From Sclerodactyla briareus (lineage: Eukaryota; Echinodermata; Holothuroidea; Dendrochirotida; Sclerodactylidae), in assembly GCA_026419785.1 (NCBI GenBank), contig JAODTK010005619.1, forward strand, positions 186,001-250,000: DNA of 64,000 nt, read 5' to 3'. A program made the translations under genes and the position numbers. Positions 10,255-20,004 of this stretch are shown piece by piece. Position 1 is the stretch's first letter, and each line of letters opens with the position of its first letter. The notes below the pieces were generated by a model. That model did not search any database, was not told the DNA's origin, and saw only the letters and a list, made by a program, of their open reading frames with translations.

Positions 10255-13200
10255 ATGATGGCCACCTCTTCAAGCGATAGCTCCAATAAATCTTGCATAC
10301 CAACTGTGAAAAGGCTCACTTCACGGTTGTACCCGTAGATCATGGAGGGCCTTATCATCTTCACCTTGACTCCACGACCAGTGCATCTGCGTGTACCATC
10401 TACCACCGGTTCTTCTCTCGTTGTCAGGCCCAGGACTATGACCCATACTTGATTGGTGCACTGCCATCTACCTGGCTTACAAAAATTGAGGAAGAGTTCT
10501 GCAAGCTGAGGGATATCCTCAATGTCTGTTACAGGTATCACTTCAATTGTTGTTAACATTTCCTCACTATCCTGCACTGAGGTATACTGTAGGTATTTTA
10601 CTTTATAAATATCTAGGGCTATGTTCACCACTGGCGTACCAAGAGATTTTGCCTTGGAGGGGCCGGGGGATTTGAGGTCGGGAGCTGAGGGAAATGTCCC
10701 CTCATTATTGCCTCATCCTGCCTACATGTATTGGCAAATGAATGCAATTTATGGGCCCCTAGACACATGTTTTGTATTTGATGACAACAGCTGTTAACTC
10801 TACTGATCTATAATGTTTTGTGTTGAAAATTCATTGGTCAACCTGGTTCAATGTAGTTTCTGACCTCATCCCCTCCTGTCAATATGCCACTGTATTCACC
10901 AAGCAGAAAAGTGGCAAGCGCTTTACACCCCCTTTCTCTTGACACATCGAACTAGCTCTGATAATCCAGAAGAATAAGTTCCTGCAATTTAAGTTATACC
11001 CTACCCTGGTTCCTCACAGATAAAGTGCCGCCCAGGAGCACATCAGATTAAGATGGGGTGCGTCCTGGACGAGACTATCCAATTCTCATCTCCTATGAGA
11101 CAAAAAGTGTTTGTGGCCCTGGTTCCTGTCATATTCATTAACTATCATATATTCCATTGTTAATATGCATTTTATATACTCCTCCTAGACAATTCAATTA
11201 CCGTCAAGGTACTTGTTTTGGATCGTCGTTGTAGTGCTGAACATTTTAATGACCTACTGTATTGAAAATTTCAAGGCATGTTCCTTTATTGCCCTATTCA
11301 TGTTATTACCTGTATATACTGTCAATGTGCACAATTATCTTCTGTATCTCATTTCTACAAACCTATCAGCTAATAATAGCTTGGGTCTTCTCGATGTATA
11401 AAGTACCGGAATACCGAACCAAATTCAAGTTCAAAACAATTTGTTATGTGTCCTCAATTTTTCTTGGCCAGTACACGCACCTTGTGTATAGTATATTGTA
11501 CTCGGAACGCTCCCACATGAAGCACGGTCGATAACAGCCCACCGATAGTATGTGATATTTCTTTTATGTCCTTTTGTTCAATTTCAGAATTCTTCACAAG
11601 AATGAGAAGCCCCTTGTGATTGGCAAGTTATTTTGGGACCTACGAGACAGCATGATACACAGTGAGCTCCTTGTTATCAGGATTCTAGCATTCAACCCGA
11701 AGGCCAGCGACCTCCCCCACAAGTACCTGGTCCACCACCTCAAATCTCTTCAAAGCTGGAGAGACAGGGAGACTTGGACGACAGTTCCTCTGTGTAATCT
11801 AGCCTGGGGATTCCTCAGAGACAGCTATCATGTGGATCTCTGTCTTAGAACTAAACCACAGCATCTGGCTATTGCATGCATCTACTTTGCTATGGAGGTC
11901 TACTCTGTGGAGGTGCCTTACAACAATGTGGCTAAAGTACCATGGTGGAAGGTAAGTCCTAATTTACAGAATTGTGGAACAGAGAGGGAGTTGCTATTCC
12001 TATGCTATAGTGAATCAAAAGCAGTTGTTGGTTGTTTTGAGGTGGATAGCTCAGTCGTAGAGCTCAGACGGCAAAACAATTAATTGCATGTTCGGAGCTC
12101 ATCGGAAGCCGAGGACTATTCTGCAGGGCTGTTGGACAAGACAGTCTCCTGAAACTGCCCACCACACCAAGTGTAAAAGTGGGAACCTTGTGAGGTGACC
12201 GTATTGGGAATTCCCTGGGGAAGGGGGGAATGATGAAAGTTGACGTATGGATGGTTGCGGTGGGAGAGAAACAAGGCAAGAAGTGCCTGCCCTATGCCAG
12301 CACAGGTGTGCACTGACAAGTAATCAATGAAACAGGGGTAATATCTGTAAAGTGCTTTGATGCATGTCGTCGCGGTGAAAAGCGTTATATAAGAACAAGA
12401 TATTATTATCATCATTATTAGTCCTCTTCAAGTTCTCATTCTATCTGACTGTAATATGGCTTTCCTGGTTCCCCCCATTGACCAGTTACGTTGCCTGAGG
12501 AATGGAAACTACCTAACATTTGGACATCATAGATTGACCGATTGTGAGTTATTGTTCTTGCTGCTTAGTTAGGGAGGGGGGGGGCATTTGAATGATCCCA
12601 ACATCTTGGCCCGAGCCCACCTGCTGTGGATGTCAGACCAGATGTCAGGGCTAGTGTTCCTTAGCTGGGGCAAAAACCGCCAAAAGTGGTATGCGCCTAT
12701 TAGTGGTGTTTTCTGCTTGGGAATAACAACAGCAGGGGGTAATTATCCATGTGTCCCATAAGATAAGCAACACTAATTGAACCACAACGTGAAAATTTGA
12801 GTCCAAAACCCTAGAACAAGTGGCGAGCCAGTGGGGGGGGGGTTGCCCCCTGATAAAATATCGAGTGGGGGAATCGGGCATTCAAAGGCTCAAGAACGGG
12901 AAATGGAGGAGGGAAGGGGAAAAAAATGAGAAGAAATAGTGGAAATCCAACAAAACCCAGTAAAGTTGAGAATAAATTGAATAATTGTGGAACAAAGTGG
13001 GCCCAAAATTGCACTGAGGGTATGAGGGTATAGTGAGGTACGAGGGCGTCTGCTGTTTTGACGCCCTCACAGAGTTAAAGTTCCCCCCTCCCCCTCCCCT
13101 GCCGCTCATCACATGAGCCGAAGGAGACGCCGGGAAGAAATGCCGAAACAGTGAGAAATCATCTTGCCTCCTCTGACTCGGATTCTCGGAAGGTAGTTAC

Positions 13201-13639
13201 CCAGTCCAGGTAACATGTTAATGGAAGCGTAGTGAGGCACATCCAATATGAACAGAGTTCCTGCTAGAGTACAAAACCCAGCTGATAATCAGTTCCAATT
13301 CAGAGTATATTCTCTCCCTGTAGTTGGTTGTGTCATACCAGACTTAATAGAATGGCACTCACAGCAATTGTCTGTGGTGCATACAAGCAGTGGAGTTTGG
13401 AAATTGTCAACTGCTCAATAGTGCACAATCCCAGTCAATTAAGCCCATTATGTCATGAATTCAGATGAAAACCATATCCAACTCTTTCCTTTTCTTCTCT
13501 TTGCAGGTCTTCAGTGAGGATATCAAGCTAGTCCGAATCGAAGCCATCATTCGAACTGATTGACATGTATGACATGGAGCTAACAGTCAAACCACCTCTA
13601 GAAGCAAACATCAAGACTGTCAGCCAGTCAAAAACCTGA
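10255..13639 (+). CDS. CCNQ: Cyclin-Q (CDK10-activating cyclin), three coding exons
   Basis: Cyclin Q (FAM58A family) is the regulatory partner of CDK10. Exons seen: about 10255-10534, 11588-11951 and 13507-13636 plus stop at 13637-13639. Exon 1 carries ACTIYHRFF and YDPYLIGA, hallmarks of the first cyclin box, and ends at a GT donor. Exon 2 is open throughout and carries LFWDLRDSM, HKYLVHHLKSLQSW and LRDSYH, and ends PWWK before gtaagt. Exon 3 begins VFSEDIKLVRIEAII and ends ELIDMYDMELTV before the stop. Splice phases join cleanly (2 then 0), giving about 257 residues, close to the usual 248. The start is tentative: ATGATGGCC at 10255, after a likely acceptor at 10171-10172 that suggests a non-coding first exon upstream. 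At least four single-base frame changes in exon 1 and one in exon 3 (after EAII) break the frame. They look more like indel errors than decay, because conserved motifs persist on both sides. Confidence 0.85.
10630..10892. mobile_element. Short hAT-like MITE in CCNQ intron 1
   Basis: The left end ACTGGCGTACCAAG and the right end ATATGCCACTG are weak inverted repeats of the CAGTGGCG type. They are flanked by tgttcacc (10622-10629) and tattcacc (10893-10900), a seven-of-eight match to an 8-bp target duplication. There is no coding capacity in 263 bp. Confidence 0.45.
12041..12420 (+). mobile_element. tRNA-derived SINE in CCNQ intron 2
   Basis: The head ggtggatagctcagtcgtag matches the 5' part of a tRNA with a pol III A box. 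A B-box-like tgttcggagctc follows about 40 nt later. The tail has gtaaagtgctttgatgca, then gcgttatataagaac, and ends in an ATT-rich repeat (to 12420). A tRNA head with an ATT-rich tail is common in invertebrate SINEs. A related copy lies at 33402-33678 on the other strand. Confidence 0.65.
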
Positions 13640-14393
13640 GACGAGCATAATTTCGATTACAGGACTGCAGAGTTCACACCCACATTTCACTGGCTGTAGA
13701 ACCCAACCAACATGTCAGTCACATCAGAGGATCTGAGCTGGAACTTAGGTGTAATTCACATTCGGTGTAATGTTTAGTGCCTATACCTAAGCTGGTGGTG
13801 TTGACTCACAGGTGCTCATTCGATGCGTACTATCAGGTATCAATATGTCCAAGCAATGCGGGCATCACTATGAAGTTGGTGAACTCAATAAGATCTGTGA
13901 AAGTAGGAATACAGGTATATGTTTTGTGGACCCTAAGCTGAATTCTTATGCAGATGTGTTACCTGAATAGGAGGCAAATTTGATAGACAAATACTAAACA
14001 TGTCAAGTATACTTTTGTCGCACCTGAACAGAACTGAAATCCAGAAAGAGACTTTGGGCACGAAAGTCACTAAATAAGTGGAGAAGTTCACCGATTTTGT
14101 GTTATTCAATGTTAAGGCTTGTGAGTAAGAATATGGACGTGTCTAACTTGCATAGTTAATATCTCAAAGTTTGTATTGTCTCGAGCCCAGTGGGTATGGT
14201 TTACTTTCAGTACCAAATTCTTGTAACATGGATTCAGGGTCACTGGAAATCAATTCAAATGTCTATTTGCATGATTTATGCAAAATTTATTTTGTTAGAT
14301 TTTCATGAATGGTGGTGGGTAAGGTTTACCTTTGGTCCTGAATTTTTTTTACCAAAGATTTGAGGTCACTGTAGTTCTGTCAGTGTATCTAAT

Positions 14394-15519
14394 GCCTAGG
14401 TCACATTTGCTACGATGGCCGTACGGTCTGAAAATTCCACGGCCGATCGTATTTCCAAGGCCGCCGTAGTAGTTCCACGATCACCGCAGCTTAGCAATCA
14501 CATTGTTAGGGCTGCCGTACGGCGTTCTTGGAATTTCTGAGCACAGAGAAACTGCGGCTGCCCTACGGTTTTTAATTGACGATGTATGCTCACTGTAGAG
14601 TTGCCTTACGGCCGCCGTGGATTTCTTGGCAAATACCATGGCGGACGTGTGCCGCCCGTATGGAGACCATACGGCCCGTAGTACTGGTCAGGATTGGCAA
14701 CACTGGATGTGATACCAAATCACGTGTGATTTCCCATCATATAGGGGGCCCATTGCGAGGTGGTCGGGAACGTCACACACCTGTTTTGTTAATTGTAGCC
14801 ACCGCGAGGTTCCAGCATGAGCTCCTGCATCAGGTTGTCGTAATTGCCTTTCACAACACGCCGCGCTAACCAGGGTTTCACCCACATTGTCCTCCCTCTT
14901 TACTGTCTGACCTGCCTCTGGTCGAGAATGAGGGCACAATCAAATAGTCCCGTTCTCGTCGTACTCGCCTCAGCTTCATGCGTAGGTAGCTCTGCCTCAA
15001 TCGTGTGGAACAACCAGCGCCATTTATGTTTCGTATTATGAAATATTGAAAATACAATGTGAAAAATACTCACGAGTGATCCACGGTAGGCGTACGCTGG
15101 TTATAGGAGGGCGTAGGGAGGCCATGAGTTATACAGCATACCTAGGGTCTCCGTACGGGCCCCTGCGGACGTCGTACGGTGGCCGTAGGGCGTCGTGTAC
15201 TTCCTACGGCTGCTGTAGCTTTTGTGAGGGCCCAAAAAGCTACAAAAAGCTAAGGCCAGCATAGGGCCGCCGTACGCCCACCGTACGGTCACCGTAGAAC
15301 CGTTCCACGGCATGGCTGCAGCGTGTTTCAGCCCACGGCGACCGTAGAAATTTTAACTCAGAGTTAAAATTTCTAAGGCGACCGTACGGTATGTGAGTCA
15401 TATGCCGTACGGCGACCCTGCGGTCACCGTAGAACACTGCGTCCGCCTCGTTATTCCGGATTTTTAGGTTTTACGGCCGCCGTAACCCCGTCATAGAGCA
15501 AATGTGACCTGACCTAGGC
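14394..15519. mobile_element. 1.1-kb inverted-repeat element with CCGTACGG-rich arms
   Basis: The left terminus GCCTAGGTCACATTTGCT and the right terminus (reverse complement GCCTAGGTCAGGTCACATTTGCT, with a 5-bp duplication) are inverted repeats. Many ccgtacggt, ggccgccgta and gaccgtagaa motifs crowd both arms. The boundaries are confirmed by interruption of an older repeat at both sides. Target-site duplication is unclear, so the superfamily cannot be assigned. There is no transposase-like open frame; it is a non-autonomous DNA transposon by structure. Confidence 0.7.
15345..15375. repeat. Perfect 15-bp-arm palindrome
   Basis: TAGAAATTTTAACTC at 15345-15359, one spacer base, and its exact reverse complement at 15361-15375. 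The direct octamer ggcgaccg flanks it on both sides. It is AT-rich in an otherwise GC-rich element, which suggests a separate small insertion or a hairpin. Confidence 0.85.
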
Positions 15520-16379
15520 ATAATTTACATACTTAATGTGAAATTTTAGAGTTTGTTCGAATTTTATGACACTTGGTGAGTATGGTCTAGCTGGTCAACC
15601 TTTAGTCCTCAGTTTTTTTTTTTTACATAGATCCGGGTCACTGGAGGTCATTCAATGTGGCTAATTTGCTCAATTTTATGCAAATTTGTTAGATTTCCAT
15701 GAAACATACTGAGTGTAGTCTACTGTTGGCACTGAGGTATTTAATATTAAAGAATGGGTCACTGTAAGTCAAGTATCTAATGTGTCTTATTTGCATGATT
15801 TTAGGCAATTTTAGTCACATTTCCGCAGAACTTAGCACTTCTTTAGTGAACGTGGTTAAAGGCCTCGAAATATGACTCGACTTTTGGTATTGCTATATAT
15901 TACTTTTTGGCATCTGTACTTCACACCGCTTTTTCAAAGCTGATTTGAGCACAATCAGCTATTACAAAATTTACCTTGTGACATCACGGGGGGAACCGCA
16001 GGATCCCCTATTATACAAAGTTAATGTAAAACATGTGCTCTTGAAAATCTTGTACCAAAAAAACTAAAGATCCGAATGAAGACCTTCAAAGTTGTTCACA
16101 GAGTTAATAATCTAAGTGAATATCTTCTTTTGTCTTTCTATTATCATGGCCAAAATGTGGCATCTACTATGTGAGGTCCACAGGCGGCCTTTGCATTGAT
16201 CCCCTTGTGATATCATAGATACCTCAAATTTTCTCAAAAGTAAATTTAAATATCTCAACAAGTCAACACCTAGAACCCCCACATTTGGGGTGTGCACATT
16301 TAGCGTATAATGTCCCTCTTTTCACATGTGCTACTAGAAAGCAATTCTGTTACATGACCATTGGCCTTTAACAGTCAGT

Positions 16380-16645
16380 CCTTAAGAATTGAAATTGGTT
16401 ACTGATAGATGATTGAGTTGGTTTGGTCACATAGAGAGGAATAAAGGAGGTTAATTGAATCAATTGCAGGAATTTAGAGATCGCTGGTTCTAGAGGTCGG
16501 GGTAGACCCAAGAAAGACTTCGAATGAGGTTGCTCAGAAATAATACAGGAGAAGGGTATTAGTTGTGGTCTTGCTAGAGACAGATATGTTTGGAACAAGG
16601 TCACTTGTGCTCGTTCAACCCATGTCAACATGGATAACAGATGTT
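16380..16645 (+). pseudogene. LINE ORF2 C-terminal remnant
   Basis: The plus strand, with several frame breaks, encodes SWFGHIER, then RGRGRPKKDF, and a tail with GLARDRYVWNKVTCARS. This is the usual order at the end of many LINE polymerases (WFGHV...GRPKKTW...RDRWR). About 85 codons remain. Nothing upstream of the motif was recognised. Confidence 0.6.
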
Positions 16646-17509
16646 AAAACAAAAATGCTATGATGATACACATGGTAGTTTAGTTTGGTACTTCAATGCT
16701 TGTTTCTTTTTGTTAAAGGGGGGCTGCGTTTCCATGCACGCGGCGGGAGGGCGTCAAAAAGCGCTCATCGTTATTACCAATGGAGCGTTTCCATGCACGC
16801 GGGCGGGCGAGTGGCGGGGCGGGCGCTCGGGCGTTACTCGAATCGGCATGTAGCGATTTTTTCCACCCGGCCTGCGTGTCCGCGTGGGATTCCGCAACAA
16901 TTCGGGGATTTCCCTGCAATACGTACTGGCTCTGGAAAGCGGAAATAATGGAGAGTAGAGGACAATTTTAGGTTCAACATAATGTTCCAACAACATCCAT
17001 AACTGTTTCAAACTAGGGATGAGATTTTATACCAGATGGGTCTATATTCAACGGCCAGACACCATGGAACAACCCCCAATATTTATCATGTTAAACCGAT
17101 GATATGTCAGTATTTGCTAATTAAATCTCAAAAACCTGTCAATTGTTGAAGTTTTAATGGTGGGCCTAACGTTGACATTCAGAACAATGGTTTTCAGAAA
17201 ATGAACACGTTGTTAGCGTTTGACCACTAGTATGCGCCGGTGTTTGACAACAACAACAACGACACACACACAACGACAACGACAACATAAGCCGAACAAC
17301 AACACACAACGCAACAACAACAGAAAGCCAAAAGCATCAGGATTCCTTGACTGTTTCTGCCAACCATAGCAGATACATGGACAAATGGGAGATAGTACCA
17401 GTAATATAGGCAAACATAAAGTTGACAATTCTATCTTTACAACCAACTTATAGGTTCTTTACCCTTGGTAAGAAAGACCACTAAATTTCGAGGTTTCAGG
17501 ACTTTGAAC

Positions 17510-19690
17510 TATGTAACCTTAGATGACCTCCGACTGACCCAAAACAATAGGGAGCAGCGTTCAATCATCTAGGGAATCCAAACCAAGTATGAGCCCATTC
17601 ACCTCGCCCTTTACCAAAAACATAGGGTTGATGTACTCCCCATAAGAAAGATACACACCTATTTCACATGATCAGACCAACAGTTCTGGACTCCCTATCG
17701 TGTTGACAAGGTTTCAGACTCAAACTCAGGTGACCTCAGAGGACCTCGGACCTGCCCCAAAAACAATAGGGTTCATATACTCATCCATGGGGAACCAAAC
17801 GACCGAGTAATGAGCTGCATCCATACAGAGGGGGTCAAGTTATCGTTTTACAAGCCAAAATTGGCTGAAATATCAAATTTCAACAGATTTTCTATTTTCG
17901 ATCAAAATTCACTCTGACCTGAACAAAAAACATAGGGGTACTGTACTCCCCATAAGAAAAGTTTAACACCTAATTTCAACTTGATCAGACAAATTATGGA
18001 CTTATCGTGTTTACAGGTTTGCAACTTTGACCTCTGGTGACTCTGACCGATCTAAAAATGATAGGGTTCCATGTACTCATCATGGGGAACAACACATACC
18101 AAGTATGAGCTTCCTCCATCCGGGGGGGGTCGAGTACCGTGTTTACAAGCCAAAATTGGGCCGCATATCAAATTTTCACAACTGTTCTTTTTTCGACAAA
18201 AATTCACCCGACCTGAACCAGAAACAATTAGGGTTCCTGTAATCCCATAAGAAAGCTAGTAGACACTGATTTCAAACTTGCTCGACCAACCATTCTGGAC
18301 TTATCGTTGTTTTACAAGGTTTTCAGACTTTGACCTCTGGGGAACTCTGACATGACCCAAACAATAGGGTTCATGTACTCAGCCATGGGGGAACACACAT
18401 ACCAAGTATGAGCTTCATCATCCAGGTGGGGTCGAGTTATCGTGTTTACAGCCCAAAATTGGCCCAAAATATGAATTTACAAATTTTTCATTTTAGAACA
18501 AAGTTCACTCCGACCTGAACCAAAAACAATAGGGTCCTGTACTCCCCATAAGAAAGCATACACCTAATTTCAACTGATCAGACAACATTCTGTACTTCAT
18601 GTTTACAAGCGTGTTCGCACTTCGACCTCTGGGGACTCGATGACCTCTGACCCGACCCAAAAACAATAGGGTTCAGTACTCATCATGGGGAAACACATAC
18701 CAAGTATGACTTCTCCATCCAGGTGGGGTCGAGTTATTGTGTGTTAACAGCCAAAATTGGCCAAAATTATTGAATTTTTCACAATTTTCTATTTTCGACC
18801 ACAAGTTCACTCCCGACCTGAACCAAACACAATAGGGTTCTCTGTACTCCCCATAAGAAATCTATAAACACCTAATTCAAACTTGATCAGACCACCATTC
18901 TGGCTTATCATGTTTACAAGGTTTCATACTTGTCGACCTCTGGTGACCTCAGATTACCTCTGAACCCACCCCAAAACAACTCGGTTTCATGTACTCATCA
19001 TTGGGAACACACATACCAAGTATGAGCTTCATCCTCCACGTGGGATCGAGTTTTGGGGTGTTTTCAATCAAAATTGCCAAAATATCGAATGTTTCACAAA
19101 TTTTTCCTCTATTTTTCCGACAAATTCAATCCCCGTACCTGGACCAAAACACATAGGGTTCCTGTACTCCCCAAAGAAAGCTATACACCTAATTTCAACT
19201 TGATCATACCAACATTCTGGACTTATCGGTTTAACAATGTTTTCAGACTTTACCTCTGGTGGACCATCAGATGACCTTGACCTGACCCCAAAACAATAGG
19301 GTAATGAACTATCATGGGAACACACCTACTAAGTATGAGGCGGTCATTCCATGGGGGGGGGCGAGTAGGTAATGGTGTTGACAAGCCCAAAATGGCCAAA
19401 ATATCGAATTTTCACAAATTTTCTATTTTCGACCAAAATTCACTCCCGACTGAACCAAAAACAATAGGGTTCCTGGCCTCCCCATAAGAAAGCTATACCA
19501 CCCAATTTCAACGTGATTCAGACCAACCATCTGGAACTTATCGTGTGTTAAAAGGCGTTTCTGGTGACTCAGCTGACCTCTGACCTGACCCAAAAACAAT
19601 AAGGTTCATGTACTCATTCAGGGGGACCACACCATACCAAGTATGAGCCTGACCTACCCGACCTGATCAAGTTATCGTGTTTTTACAAGC
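17510..19690 (+). repeat. Tandem array of about seven 300-bp monomers
   Basis: The phrase cccaaaaacaatagggttcatgtactcat recurs with variation near 17755, 18050, 18356, 18656, 18968, 19286 and 19590. Between these, a half-unit with ccataagaaagctatacacc recurs. Each monomer has two related halves of roughly 140-165 bp, both containing 'caatagggttc'. Monomers differ mainly by small indels. Diverged single units appear in reverse near 21306-21540, and forward near 28690-28860, 36890-37370 and 39430-39620. No coding function. Confidence 0.85.
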
Positions 19691-19696
19691 TGGCGT

Positions 19697-19719
19697 CACA
19701 CACACACACACACACACAC
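19697..19719 (+). repeat. CA microsatellite
   Basis: About eleven uninterrupted CA units at the right end of the 300-bp array. Confidence 0.9.
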
Positions 19720-19769
19720 GACGGTCAGTGTGCATAGTTTACTCTGACTTCGTCAAGGAATAAATAAAA

Positions 19770-19862
19770 TAACAATAATCATAACAATAATAAACCAATA
19801 ATAATATAATTAACAATTAATAATAGTAGGATAAATCGGTTCTTATATAGCGCATTTACACA
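19770..19862 (-). mobile_element. SINE 3' tail fragment
   Basis: On the minus strand this reads aaatgcgctatataagaacc followed by an ATT-rich tail, matching the end of the SINE at 12041-12420. The tRNA-like head is absent, so it is truncated. Confidence 0.5.
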
Positions 19863-20004
19863 CTAACAGGAGATCGAGAAGAGCGTGCGTGACTCGAGAA
19901 AAACGCCGCCCGTCCCGCCGCGGCATGGAAAACAGGGTCTTCCAAAACGCCCCGCCAGCGTGCATGGAACGCGGGGCTTTGGGCTGGGGGCTTTGCGCTT
20001 TTAA

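Larger units (their letters stand above)
13980..15860 (+). repeat. Old dispersed non-coding repeat, split by a DNA element
   Basis: The parts 13980-14393 and 15520-15860 carry recurring phrases such as gggtcactggaggtca, aatttgcataatttatgcaaat and agattttcatgaa. The same phrases recur at 34370-35260. At 34860 the phrase tctaatttgcataattta is continuous. Here it is cut between tctaat (14393) and ataattta (15520) by the inserted element. Confidence 0.6.
16713..20004. mobile_element. Possible 3.3-kb inverted-repeat-bounded block around a tandem array
   Basis: The left arm holds gcgtttccatgcacgcggcgg twice (near 16729 and 16786). The right arm holds inverted versions (ggcatggaaaac near 19923 and cagcgtgcatggaacgc near 19958). 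TTAA lies just outside each arm (16713-16716 and 20001-20004), compatible with a TTAA-target transposon. The interior contains the 300-bp array, a CA repeat and a SINE tail. Integration as one unit is inference; two separate insertions in opposite orientation could give the same picture. Confidence 0.4.

Noticed and set aside
10191-10631. A 146-codon minus-strand open frame
   Set aside because: It is the antisense shadow of CCNQ exon 1; the plus strand carries conserved cyclin motifs and proper splice sites.
15046-15437. Overlapping open frames on both strands
   Set aside because: They follow the CCGTACGG-rich arms of the inverted-repeat element.
17213-17446. A valine and cysteine-rich open frame
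   Set aside because: It is translated from caacaacaac and cacaca simple sequence.
17510-19690. A CRISPR-like array
   Set aside because: Units are about 300 bp, degenerate and without regular short repeat-spacer structure, and the genome is eukaryotic.
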